Below are positions 32,960 through 41,167 of a stretch of 64,000 nucleotides of DNA, piece by piece; positions within the stretch are counted from its first letter, which is position 1, and every line of letters starts with the position of its first letter. The notes under the pieces are model-generated. The model did no database searches, was not told the origin of the DNA, and saw only the letters and a list, made by a program, of their open reading frames with translations. The DNA comes from Streptomyces luteolifulvus (GTDB taxonomy: Bacteria > Actinomycetota > Actinomycetes > Streptomycetales > Streptomycetaceae): positions 62,001 to 126,000 of the forward strand of contig NZ_VZRB01000023.1 in NCBI RefSeq assembly GCF_008806595.1, written 5' to 3'. The translations under genes were made by a program, and so were the position numbers.

Positions 32960-33982
32960 TTAACTACTGGCGCGCAGCCGGCGCGAGATGACGTAGTTGA
33001 CGATCCCGATCACGATGAGGATCAGGAACATCGTCCAGGCGATCGCGGAGGCACGGCCCAGGTGCTGATTGACCCAGCCCTGCTCGTACAGATACAGGCC
33101 GAGCGTCTGGAACTGGTGCTCCGCGCCGCCGGACGCACCCTTGTTGGCGTCGAACAGCAGCGGCTCGCCGAAGACCTGGCTGGCGCCGATCGTCGAGACG
33201 ACGACCGTGAACAGGATCGTCGGCCGCAGCGAGGGCAGCGTCACATGGAAGAACTGCTGCCAGCGGTTGGCGCCGTCGAGCGCCGCGGACTCGTACAGGT
33301 CCTGGGGGATCGCCTGCATCGCCGCCAGGTAGATCAGCGCGTTGTAGCCGGTCCACCGCCAGATGATGATCGACGACACGGCGAGCTGCGAGGGCCACTT
33401 GTCGTTCTGCCAGTCGATCGCGTCGACGCCGACGAAGTCCAGCGCCCAGTTGATCATGCCGTAGTCACGACCGAAGAGCAGCACGAAGACCAGCGAGGCG
33501 GCGGCGATCGATGTCGCGTACGGCGCGAGCATCACGACGCGGTAGAACGTCGACGCGCGCAGCTTGTAGTTGAGGATGTGGGCGAGCCCCATCGCCATCA
33601 GCAGCTGCGGAACGGTGGAGATGATGCCGATGGTCAGCGTGTTCCTCGCCGCGTTCCAGAAGAAGTCGTCGTCGAAGATCCGTGTGTAGTTGCGCAGCCC
33701 GGCCCACTCCATGTCGGTGGGCGCGGTCAGCTCGACCGTGTGCAGCGAGGCCCAGCCGGTGTAGATCAGCGGGAACAGGCCGAAGGCGAGGAAGAGCAGG
33801 AAGAACGGGGAGACGAACGCGTACGGGCTCCAGCGCATGTCCCGCTGCCAGCGGCGGGACAGCCGGGCCCGGCGGCGCCTGTCCGCCTCGGGCACGGCAG
33901 CGGCGGCCGGACGGCCCGGGGCCGCGCCCCCCTCCTTCGCGGGGGGCGCGGCGGTGTCGTGCCGGGTGGCCATACCGGTCAC
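32960..33982 (-). CDS. cebF: Cellobiose ABC transporter permease CebF
   Basis: This 340-residue MalF-type permease has an N-terminal Pro/Ala-rich cytoplasmic stretch, a helix PYAFVSPFFLLFLAFGLFPL and the coupling motif ESAALDGANRWQQFFHVTLP. The start is GTG 33982, overlapping the cebE stop by four bases (GTGA), or ATG 33973. It works with CebG. No ATPase gene is in the cluster, consistent with use of MsiK. Confidence 0.92.
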   Translation of the reverse strand: MTGMATRHDTAAPPAKEGGAAPGRPAAAAVPEADRRRRARLSRRWQRDMRWSPYAFVSPFFLLFLAFGLFPLIYTGWASLHTVELTAPTDMEWAGLRNYTRIFDDDFFWNAARNTLTIGIISTVPQLLMAMGLAHILNYKLRASTFYRVVMLAPYATSIAAASLVFVLLFGRDYGMINWALDFVGVDAIDWQNDKWPSQLAVSSIIIWRWTGYNALIYLAAMQAIPQDLYESAALDGANRWQQFFHVTLPSLRPTILFTVVVSTIGASQVFGEPLLFDANKGASGGAEHQFQTLGLYLYEQGWVNQHLGRASAIAWTMFLILIVIGIVNYVISRRLRASS

Positions 33983-35340
33983 TTCTCCAGGTTGTTGTCG
34001 ATGGTCTTGGTGGCCGTGTTCCAGGCCTCCTCGGGCGACTTGCCCTTGGTGACGAGGATGACGCCGTTGTCCGTCAGGCCCTGCTGGATGATCTGGTCCT
34101 TCGGGCCGATGACCTGGACGGGGCTGGCCTTGGCGGCCTCCGCGAAGATCTTGCCGATGGGGGCCTCACCGGTCATCTCGTTCTGCGCGCCGGTCACCTC
34201 GGCCGAGCTGTACGCGGCCTGCGCGCTCGGGAAACTGCCCTGCACGCCGAACAGCTTGGCCTGCTGCTCGGGCGCGGTCAGCCAGGCGGCCAGCTCCGCG
34301 GCCTCCTTCACATGCCTGCCGCTCTTCGGCACGGTCAGGAACGAGCCGCCCCAGTTGCCGGACTTGGGCGCGACGGCCACGTCCCACTGGCCCTTGGCGT
34401 CCGGCTTCGACTTGCCCTTGATGTAGCCGAGCATCCACGGCGGGCAGGCCATCGCCGCGAACTTCACGTTGGCGATCGTCTGGTCCCAGGCCGGCTGGAA
34501 CTGCGTCTGCGCGCCGACCAGCCCGTCCTCGGCGGCCTTCGCGGTCAGGTCGAAGGCGCTCCTGACGGCCGGGTTCGTCTTGTAGATGACCTCGCCGGAA
34601 GAGTCGTAGAACTTCTCCTTCTCACTGCTCAGCACGGCGTTGAGCAGTCCGCCGGGGGAGTCCATGAAGGTGGTGCCCTTGGGCGCCTTGGCCTTGTACT
34701 GCTTGCCGACGCCGACGAACTTGTTCCAGTCGCCGGCCCACAGCTTGCCGACCTCCTCGCGGCCGGTGGGCAGACCGGCCGCCTTGAACAGGTCCTTGCG
34801 GTAGCAGATCGCCATCGGGCCGACGTCGGTGCCGAGGCCGATGGTCTGGCCGCCGGACGTGGTGGCCTGCGCCCACTTCCAGTCCAGGAAGCTGCTCTTG
34901 TTCACGCCCGAAACCTTGGAGAGGTCCTCCAGCTTGCCCGCCTGGGTGCTCACGATCTCGGCTATGTTGCCGACTTCGACGCCCTGGATGTCCTGCAGGC
35001 CGCTGTTGGTGGTGAGGTGGTTGACGAGCGCCGGGTAGTAGTTCTCGTTCCGCTCGGTGACGTTCTCGGCGATCTTGATGTTCGGGTGGGACTTCTCGTA
35101 CTCGGCGTAGAGTCCGGCCTCCTTGAAGCCGAACGTGCCGAAAAGTCCCAGCGTGATGGTGGTCTTGCCCTTGCCGCCGCCCGACGACGAGCCCTCGTCG
35201 CCGTTGTCGCCGTCGTCGGCACAGCCGGCCAGCAGCCCGGCGCCCAGTGACGCGACGGCCGCGAGGACCAGCGCTTTGCGGGCGATGGGGTTCCCCCCGC
35301 TCGAGCGCAGCCGAGAGTGGGGGAGGGTACGTGCTCGCAT
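33979..35340 (-). CDS. cebE: Cellobiose-binding lipoprotein CebE
   Basis: This 453-residue extracellular solute-binding protein family 1 member has a lipoprotein signal with lipobox LLAGC. The mature protein contains TTITLGLFGTFGFKEAGLY, GLGTDVGPMAICYRKDLF and NWGGSFLTVPKSGRHVKEA, typical of CebE. It captures cello-oligosaccharides at the cell surface. Residues about 3-18 (TLPHSRLRSSGGNP) are encoded by a dispersed inverted-repeat element (35287-35327), extending the charged n-region of the signal. This would be odd for a normal signal peptide and may mean the true start lies further in. First gene of cebEFG, with a CebR box 117 bases upstream. Confidence 0.92.
   Translation of the reverse strand: MRARTLPHSRLRSSGGNPIARKALVLAAVASLGAGLLAGCADDGDNGDEGSSSGGGKGKTTITLGLFGTFGFKEAGLYAEYEKSHPNIKIAENVTERNENYYPALVNHLTTNSGLQDIQGVEVGNIAEIVSTQAGKLEDLSKVSGVNKSSFLDWKWAQATTSGGQTIGLGTDVGPMAICYRKDLFKAAGLPTGREEVGKLWAGDWNKFVGVGKQYKAKAPKGTTFMDSPGGLLNAVLSSEKEKFYDSSGEVIYKTNPAVRSAFDLTAKAAEDGLVGAQTQFQPAWDQTIANVKFAAMACPPWMLGYIKGKSKPDAKGQWDVAVAPKSGNWGGSFLTVPKSGRHVKEAAELAAWLTAPEQQAKLFGVQGSFPSAQAAYSSAEVTGAQNEMTGEAPIGKIFAEAAKASPVQVIGPKDQIIQQGLTDNGVILVTKGKSPEEAWNTATKTIDNNLEK
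35287..35327. repeat. Dispersed GC-rich repeat element within the 5' end of cebE
   Basis: On the minus strand it reads CCCACTCTCGGCTGCGCTCG then AGCGGGGGGAACCCC. The same theme (CTCTCGGC-CGCTCGAGCGGGGG) occurs between genes at 51290-51330 and in weaker form at 51225-51260. Here it is inside the reading frame rather than between genes. Confidence 0.7.
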
Positions 35341-35456
35341 TGCGTCCTCCTGTTGCCCTGACGTGCCGACCCCCCGGCCAACTGCGTTGTCGGGCCCGTT
35401 GTTTCAAGCTGCGGCTCGGGCGGGGAACGTGCGGGATGTGTATGTGTCAGGTACTG

Positions 35457-35470
35457 TGGGAGCGCTCCCA
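35457..35470. promoter_or_regulatory. CebR box upstream of cebE
   Basis: TGGGAGCGCTCCCA is a perfect match to the known CebR operator and extends symmetrically by one base on each side. It is 117 bases before cebE and 213 before the divergent cebR. CebR releases the site when cellobiose or cellotriose binds. The rest of 35341-35683 holds the divergent promoters and no gene. Confidence 0.92.
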
Positions 35471-35683
35471 CGAGTGATGTGTTGAAGAGTCGCGGGTCGG
35501 AACGGGGGTGTCAAGAGTGGGAACGCGGAGAGATGTGTTCAGTTATCGGGCCGTTAGCTGCCGCGGGGCGCGGCGCCTTGCGGCCGGAGCAGCGCGCCTC
35601 CTCCAGAGGCGGGCCCGGTTGCCGCGGCGACAGGGCTGTTAGATTCCAGGCCAAGGTGGGTTCGAGGTGGGAAGGCGGAGCCA

Positions 35684-36739
35684 ATGGCAAGCCACGGAGC
35701 GCGGGGCCGCAGTGGGGGCCGGCCGACCTTGGAGGAGGTCGCCGCGCGCGCCGGCGTCGGGCGCGGCACGGTCTCCCGGGTGATCAACGGCTCGCCCCGG
35801 GTCAGCGGGGCGACGCGCGCCGCGGTCGAGGCGGCGGTGGCGGAACTGGGCTACGTCCCGAACACGGCGGCCCGTGCCCTTGCGGCCAACCGCACCGACG
35901 CGATCGCCCTCGTCGTACCCGAGCCGGAGACCCGGTTCTTCGCGGAACCGTACTTCTCCGACATGCTCAAGGGCGTCGGGGCCGAACTGTCGGACACGGA
36001 GATGCAGCTCCTGCTGATCTTCGCGGGCAGCGACAAGGAACGCCGGCGCCTCGCCCAGTACCTGGCCGCGCACCGGGTGGACGGCGTCCTGCTGGTGTCC
36101 GTGCACGCCGACGACCCGCTGCCCGATCTGCTCGCCCAGCTGGAGATCCCGGCGGTGATCAGCGGCCCGAGGTCGGCCACGGAGGCCCTGGCTTCGGTGG
36201 ACTCCGACAACTACGGCGGCGCCCGCTCCGCCGTCGAGCACCTGCTGGCCCGCGGCCGCCGCGAGATCGCGCACATCACCGGACGGCTGGACGTCTACGG
36301 TGCCCAGCGGCGCGTCGACGGCTACCGGGACGCGCTCACCGAAGCGGGCCGCACGGTGGACGAACAGCTCGTCGAACCGGGGGACTTCACCGAGGAGGGC
36401 GGCCGCCGCGCGATGACCGCGCTGCTCGCCCGCCGGCCCTCGCTGGACGCGGTCTTCGCCGGCTCGGACGTGACGGCGGCCGGTGCCCGTCAGGTGCTGC
36501 GCGAGGCGGGCCGCCGCATCCCCGAGGACGTGGCCCTCGTCGGCTACGACGACTCGGCCATCGCCCGCCATATGGACCCGCCGCTGACCAGCGTCCGCCA
36601 GCCCATCGAGGAGATGGGCCGCAGCATGATCGACCTCCTGCTGACCGAGATCGCGGACCGCCGCCCGGCGGCGAGCCGGGAACTGGAACGCCGACATGTG
36701 GTGCTGGCCACGGAGTTGGTGGAGCGCACGTCCTCGTGA
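35684..36739 (+). CDS. cebR: LacI-family cellobiose repressor CebR
   Basis: This 351-residue repressor has an N-terminal LacI helix-turn-helix (PTLEEVAARAGVGRGTVSRV, INGSPRVSG, then the hinge LGYVPNTAARALAANRT) and a periplasmic-binding-protein-like sensor domain (about 70-345) with GVLLVSVHADDPLPDLL, IPAVISGPRS and VALVGYDDSAIARHMDPPLT. It represses cebEFG and bglC through TGGGAGCGCTCCCA boxes and is induced by cello-oligosaccharides. ATG 35684 with GGAG close by. The divergent position from cebE and the two boxes support the symbol. Confidence 0.95.
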   Translation: MASHGARGRSGGRPTLEEVAARAGVGRGTVSRVINGSPRVSGATRAAVEAAVAELGYVPNTAARALAANRTDAIALVVPEPETRFFAEPYFSDMLKGVGAELSDTEMQLLLIFAGSDKERRRLAQYLAAHRVDGVLLVSVHADDPLPDLLAQLEIPAVISGPRSATEALASVDSDNYGGARSAVEHLLARGRREIAHITGRLDVYGAQRRVDGYRDALTEAGRTVDEQLVEPGDFTEEGGRRAMTALLARRPSLDAVFAGSDVTAAGARQVLREAGRRIPEDVALVGYDDSAIARHMDPPLTSVRQPIEEMGRSMIDLLLTEIADRRPAASRELERRHVVLATELVERTSS

Positions 36740-36797
36740 GGCGGGGCCGCCGCGGGTTCGCGGCGGCTCGTTCAGGAGCAGTCGACGGGCCGAACGC

Positions 36798-36837
36798 AGT
36801 CAGCCGGTGACCTCCGACTGAAGGTCACCGGCTGACT
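36798..36837. terminator. Convergent terminator between cebR and tRNA-His
   Basis: A perfect 16-bp inverted repeat (AGTCAGCCGGTGACCT) with an 8-base loop, sited 58 bases after cebR and 7 bases beyond the tRNA 3' end on the minus strand. It serves both transcripts. Confidence 0.9.
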
Positions 36838-36843
36838 ACTCAG

Positions 36844-36917
36844 GGTGAGTGACGGGACTCGAACCCGCGGCATCCTGGACCACAACCAGGTGCTCTACCA
36901 GCTGAGCTACACCCACC
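36844..36917 (-). tRNA. tRNA-His (anticodon GTG)
   Basis: Cloverleaf on the minus strand with anticodon loop TTGTGGT (anticodon GTG). The acceptor stem GTGGGTG/CACTCAC has an encoded extra G at the 5' end opposite a C discriminator, as expected for the G-1 of tRNA-His. CCA is not encoded. Confidence 0.96.
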
Positions 36918-37029
36918 ATGACCGGCGGTTCTCGCGTGGTTCCCCGACCGGCTGAGAAAAAGTGTACAGGGTCCGAAGGGGTGCTCGCGCCAGGGTTTTG
37001 CGGCGCCCCCGCGCGGGTCCTGGGGACGG

Positions 37030-37632
37030 CTACTGGGCAGGCAGGACGTGCTTGGCGGCGATGGTCCGGGCCGTCTCCGAGTCGGGACCCGGCTGGGCCA
37101 CGAAGATCGCCTCGCGGTAGTAGCGGAGTTCCGCGATGGATTCGCGGATGTCGGCGAGGGCGCGGTGGTTGCCGTTCTTCTCGGGGCTGTTGAAGTACGT
37201 CCGCGGGTACCAGCGCCGGGCCAGCTCCTTGATCGAGGAGACGTCGACGATCCGGTAGTGGAGGTAGTCCTCCAGCGTCGGCATGTCACGGAGGAGGAAA
37301 CCGCGGTCGGTGCCCACCGAGTTGCCGCACAGCGGGGCCTTGCCCGGCTCCTTCACATGCTCGCGGACGTATGCCAGGACCTGCTCCTCGGCGTCCGCCA
37401 GCGTCGTGCCGCCGGGCAGTTCCGCGAGCAGTCCGGACGCGGTGTGCATCTGACGCACCACCTCCGGCATCGTCTCCAGGGCCGAGTCCGGCGGACGGAT
37501 GACGATGTCCACCCCCTCGCCGAGTACGTTCAGCTCGGAGTCGGTGACGAGGGCGGCCACCTCGATGAGAGCGTCGTCCGACAGCGAGAGGCCGGTCATC
37601 TCGCAGTCGATCCACACCATGCGATCGTTCAT
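37030..37632 (-). CDS. orn: Oligoribonuclease
   Basis: This 200-residue DEDDh exonuclease has WIDCEMTGL (Asp9, Glu11), GNSVGTDRGFL with its conserved aspartate, and NHRALADIRES with catalytic His and Asp. It degrades two- to five-base RNAs, including pGpG, the product of c-di-GMP breakdown, in the cytoplasm. It lies directly downstream of adpA in the same direction, a conserved arrangement in Streptomyces; a hairpin in the gap may separate their expression. ATG 37632. Confidence 0.95.
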   Translation of the reverse strand: MNDRMVWIDCEMTGLSLSDDALIEVAALVTDSELNVLGEGVDIVIRPPDSALETMPEVVRQMHTASGLLAELPGGTTLADAEEQVLAYVREHVKEPGKAPLCGNSVGTDRGFLLRDMPTLEDYLHYRIVDVSSIKELARRWYPRTYFNSPEKNGNHRALADIRESIAELRYYREAIFVAQPGPDSETARTIAAKHVLPAQ

Positions 37633-37690
37633 GCGTCCACCCTAAGGCTGACGTCCGCCCACGAGGTCCCCGGAGTCGGTGTGAGCCTCG

Positions 37691-37724
37691 AACGCCGGAC
37701 GGGCTGACTTTCCCGTCCGGCGTT
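37691..37724 (-). terminator. Hairpin between adpA and orn
   Basis: AACGCCGGACGGG and its complement form a perfect 13-bp stem with an 8-base loop, starting 17 bases past the adpA stop. It resembles common Streptomyces terminators. It may attenuate rather than stop read-through into orn. Confidence 0.75.
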
Positions 37725-37741
37725 TCAAGGTCGCCGTTGCC

Positions 37742-38980
37742 TCAGCTGCCGCTGCGCTGCCCCGGCAGGCTCGCCCGGGTCGCCAGGTACGCCTCCGACA
37801 GCGACGCCGTCGAGCCCAGTGCGCTCGCCGCCGCGGTGCGGCGGGTCTGCAGCGGGAGCGGGCCGCCCTCCTGGTGCAGGGTGGGCGGTGGTCCCGCCGG
37901 GCCCAGGGCGGACGGTGGTCCGGCCGGGCCCGGGGCGGCATCGTCCGTCGGGCGGTCGCCCTGCGGCCTGCGGGCGCGGTACGCGGCCCGGTAGGCGGCA
38001 GGGGACGAGCCGAGCTGGCGGCGGAAGTGACCGCGCAGCGCCACCGGCGAGCGGAAGCCGCAGCGGCCCGCGACCTCGTCCACCGAGTAGTCCGACGTCT
38101 CCAGGAGGCGCTGCGCCTGCAGCACCCGCTGGGTGATCAGCCACTGCAGCGGCGCGCTTCCGGTCAGCGAGCGGAAGCGGCGGTCGAAGGTGCGCCGGCT
38201 CATGTAGGCCCGCGCCGCCAGCGTCTCCACGTCGAACTGCTCGTGGAGGTGTTCCAGCGCCCAGGCGACGACCTCCGCGAGGGGGTCGGCGCCGATCTCC
38301 TCGGGTAAAGACCTGTCGAGGTAGCGCTCCTGACCGCCGCTGCGGCGCGGCGGGACCACCAGGCGCCGGGCCAGGGCCCCTGCCGCCTCGTTGCCGTGGT
38401 CCGTCCGCACGATGTGGAGGCAGAGGTCGATCCCCGCCGCCGTACCCGCCGATGTCAGGACGTCGCCGTCGTCGACGAACAGCTCTCTCGGATCCACATG
38501 CACCGACGGATAGCGTTTCGCCAGCGTCGGCGCGTACATCCAGTGGGTGGTCGCGGGGCGGCCGTCCAGCAGGCCGGCCGCCGCGAGCACGAAGGCGCCG
38601 GTGCACAGCCCGACGATGCGGGCGCCTTCCTCATGGGCCCGGCGCAGTGCGTCGAGCGCCTCCTCCGGTGGCGGGGAGGTGATCGAACGCCAGGCGGGCA
38701 CGACGACGGTGCCTGCCCGTGAGATCGCCTCCAGGCCATGTGGTGCGGTGAGTTCCAGGCCCCCTGTGGTCCGCAGTGGGCCTTCTTCACCGCCGCACAC
38801 CAGTAGTCGGTAGCGCGGCACGCCGGCGTCCTGGCGGTCGATGCCGAATACCGACAGCGGTATGGAACTCTCGAAGATGGGGCCGCCGCTGAACAGCAGC
38901 ACCGCGACGATCTCCTTGCGGCGTCGCCCGGAGAGTTTCCGGGCCGCGGCTTCCGGCGCGGCAGTGGAGTCGTGGCTCAT
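37742..38980 (-). CDS. adpA: AraC-family global developmental regulator AdpA (contains TTA codon)
   Basis: This 412-residue regulator has an N-terminal DJ-1/ThiJ-like dimerisation domain (about residues 23-210; AVLLFSGGPIFESSIPLSVF, RIVGLCTGAFVLAAAGLLDG) and a C-terminal AraC/XylS DNA-binding domain (about 232-330; FDVETLAARAYMSRRTFDRR, VDEVAGRCGFRSPVALRGHF). The tail is Pro/Gly-rich. Leu225, in the linker, is encoded by TTA (38306-38308), so translation depends on the bldA tRNA, as in other Streptomyces. It controls aerial growth and secondary metabolism. Upstream is an unusually long non-coding region; orn follows. Confidence 0.96.
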   Translation of the reverse strand: MSHDSTAAPEAAARKLSGRRRKEIVAVLLFSGGPIFESSIPLSVFGIDRQDAGVPRYRLLVCGGEEGPLRTTGGLELTAPHGLEAISRAGTVVVPAWRSITSPPPEEALDALRRAHEEGARIVGLCTGAFVLAAAGLLDGRPATTHWMYAPTLAKRYPSVHVDPRELFVDDGDVLTSAGTAAGIDLCLHIVRTDHGNEAAGALARRLVVPPRRSGGQERYLDRSLPEEIGADPLAEVVAWALEHLHEQFDVETLAARAYMSRRTFDRRFRSLTGSAPLQWLITQRVLQAQRLLETSDYSVDEVAGRCGFRSPVALRGHFRRQLGSSPAAYRAAYRARRPQGDRPTDDAAPGPAGPPSALGPAGPPPTLHQEGGPLPLQTRRTAAASALGSTASLSEAYLATRASLPGQRSGS

Positions 38981-39807
38981 ACTGCTAAGCCCCCCTCGGT
39001 GGTCGCGGCTCCTCGGTTGTGTCGCTCCTGCACGTTTCCCCTCGGTCCTGCACGAGTCCCCCGCCGTAAGACGTCAAGATCGAATCTACTGTGTCTCGCG
39101 GTGCCGAGGTGACAAGTTCGGCACCCGGCACATTGTCGACATGGCAACTTGGCGTGAAGCATTCGATCACGAAGCGTTGCACTCGTGGGCCGTGCAGGGA
39201 AGTGCGCCTTGTCGCAGTGGCCAATCCCCGTAGGGTGCGCAGGGCCCCCGAGGCCCTTTCCGTGCAGGTCGAACGGGGGTTGGAGGGTGGTTGGGGGTGG
39301 GGATGCACGTATCTCGGAAGTTGGCTGAAAAGAAGCGGTTGCGTGCGCGGAAACCGGTCAGGCGACCGGTGTATCTCGCCGGGGGCGGAGACTTGGCTCC
39401 GTGACACTCGGTGCCGCATCCGTGACAGCGGCCCTGGGCCGGCCCGGCGGCGATGGCGGCGGCCCCGCGGCGATGCGGCGGTTCCGGCCGCTCCGGCGGG
39501 GAAGGTGTCGTGCCGGAGCGTGATCACCGGAACGCGGGCGGGTGCCCGGCTGACGCGGGCTGAGGCCCGGCTTGCGCAGGTGAGTGAATCCTGAGCAAAC
39601 CGCCTGTACACCGCAGCAACCATTGCGTGACGGGCGTCCCCTCGTGCATGCTCCCTGGAACCCCAGCGGAGTGCGCGCGGGATCTGGGCCGTGGAGGCGT
39701 GCCGCCGTACCCTTGGGGGTATGGGGTTGGGAAGATGATTCCCGGACACAGCTCCCGTCGCCCACTGTCGTCCCACCCGACACAAGGATCACAACGCCGA
39801 GACAGCC
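38981..39807. promoter_or_regulatory. Long upstream region of adpA and the universal stress gene
   Basis: This 827-bp stretch lies between divergent genes. No frame has the composition or start signals of a gene. Possible regulatory sites are TGACACTCGGTGC (39402-39414, one mismatch to the BldD consensus) and TGGCGTGAAG (39150-39159, nine of ten to the AdpA consensus TGGCSNGWWY). AdpA autoregulation and BldD control of adpA are known in the genus; the assignment of these particular sites is a guess. Confidence 0.4.
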
Positions 39808-40335
39808 ATGGCCGGTCACGAATTCTTCGAACCCGCGGACCGCAAGCGGCCCGTCGCCGATCCCACGGCGTCCGAGCCCCAGGCGGCGCAAGAGCCACGC
39901 CATTCCTGCGACCCCGCCTTCAAGCACGGCGTCGTGGTCGGTTTCGACGGCTCCACGTCCAGCGAGCGCGCCCTGGCGTACGCCATCGGCATGGCCCATC
40001 GCTCCGGCTCCGGCCTGATCATCGTGCATGTCGCCAACCGGCTGCCCACCACCGTGTGGGCGGGCTGCGAACCGCCGGTCTTCGTCGATGTGCCGGATCA
40101 CCGGACCGAGGTCCTGGGCCTCGAACTCGCCTGTGCGGAGTATCTCTCCGAAGTGCCCTGGATCCTCGTCGAGCGCGGCGGCGACATCTGCCACGAACTG
40201 GAGGAGGTCGGGCGGGAGTACGAGGCGGACGCGATCGTCGTCGGCTCCACGCACGGCATCGTCGGTCGGATCTTCGGTTCTGTCGCGGGGCGGCTCGCCA
40301 AGCGGGCGCAGCGGCCCGTCGTTGTCATTCCGTAA
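39808..40335 (+). CDS. Universal stress protein (UspA family)
   Basis: This 175-residue single-domain Usp has the nucleotide-binding layout VVVGFDGSTSSERAL at the start and GSTHGIVGRIFGSVAGRLAK near the end, matching G-x2-G-x9-G-(S/T). An N-terminal extension of about 38 residues (KRPVADPTASEPQAAQEPRH) precedes the domain. ATP binding is likely. Such proteins are produced in stress and stationary phase; the specific partner is unknown. Confidence 0.85.
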   Translation: MAGHEFFEPADRKRPVADPTASEPQAAQEPRHSCDPAFKHGVVVGFDGSTSSERALAYAIGMAHRSGSGLIIVHVANRLPTTVWAGCEPPVFVDVPDHRTEVLGLELACAEYLSEVPWILVERGGDICHELEEVGREYEADAIVVGSTHGIVGRIFGSVAGRLAKRAQRPVVVIP

Positions 40336-40485
40336 CTCGCCGTTGTCCCTGGTGAGATGCGCCGTCGGCGCGGTCGGACTCCCTTGTGCGGTACGCAAAT
40401 CTACTCGCGCGTAGAGGTGTTTGTGCCCTTGTGAAGGGCATATATGGCTCACCGCGCAACTGCACATGCATGAAGGGAGCCCGCC

Positions 40486-41052
40486 GTGGACAACGACGTC
40501 TCTGCGGGAAGCGGAACCACTACCGTGGTCGGCCGACTTGCCCTGGGTATCACCCTGTTGGCATTCGGGCTCGGGCACACCGATGTGATCGACGGAGTGT
40601 CGGCTGCCGACGCCGTCTCGCTGGCCCACTACGTTGGCGGCGTCGCGCTGTTCGTCGCCGGCCTGTTCGCCTTCCGTGACCGTGACACGGCATCCGGTAC
40701 GGCCTACTCGGTGCTCGGCGCCCTGTGGTTCACCTGGGCCGTCACGGCCGGCACCACCATGTCCGCCAATGCGGCAGGGCTGTTCCTGCTGCTGTTCGCT
40801 CTCGTGACCCTCTCCCTGACCCTCGCGGGCGGGGACCAACTCACGCAGGGCACCTACGGGTTGTTCTTCGTCTCCCTCGTGCTCCTCGCCATAGCGGAGT
40901 TCGCGACCAGCGGCAGTCTCACGAAGGTGGGCGGCTGGTTCGCCGTGGCGGCGGGGGCGGTTGCCTGGTACGCGGCGACCGCGGCGTTGGCCCACTGGCC
41001 GACGGTGCTTCCGAGGCGTGCTGCCGGCCGAGGTGTGACGGCCACCGGCTGA
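40486..41052 (+). CDS. GPR1/FUN34/YaaH-type membrane transporter
   Basis: This 188-residue protein has six hydrophobic segments and resembles the acetate/succinate transporter family (SatP/YaaH). Hallmarks are RLALGITLLAFGLGHTDV, AGLFAFRDRDTASGTAY, GALWFTWAV and GGWFAVAAGAVAWYAA. The family's NPAPLGL motif is not obvious, so it is a divergent member. GTG 40486 after GAAGGGAG. It stands alone between the stress gene and glmS and is followed by a convergent terminator. Confidence 0.75.
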   Translation: MDNDVSAGSGTTTVVGRLALGITLLAFGLGHTDVIDGVSAADAVSLAHYVGGVALFVAGLFAFRDRDTASGTAYSVLGALWFTWAVTAGTTMSANAAGLFLLLFALVTLSLTLAGGDQLTQGTYGLFFVSLVLLAIAEFATSGSLTKVGGWFAVAAGAVAWYAATAALAHWPTVLPRRAAGRGVTATG

Positions 41053-41096
41053 ACGGCAGCAGGTGCCGGGGTGTTGGGCGGCCCCGGCGCATGAAG

Positions 41097-41133
41097 GGAC
41101 CCCCGCGTGTCTGGTGGCGACACGTGGGGGTCC
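41097..41133. terminator. Convergent terminator between the transporter and glmS
   Basis: GGACCCCCGCGTGTC pairs with GACACGTGGGGGTCC (one G-T pair) over a 7-base loop, shared by the two converging genes. A direct repeat GGTACTACTCCACC lies beside it at 41151-41178, including the glmS stop. Confidence 0.85.
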
Positions 41134-41167
41134 GTTCTGTTGCCCGGCCGGTACTACTCCACCGGTA

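Noticed and set aside
38981..39807. A gene between adpA and the universal stress gene
   Set aside because: Open frames there have no credible start or third-position GC pattern, and adpA is known for a long upstream region.
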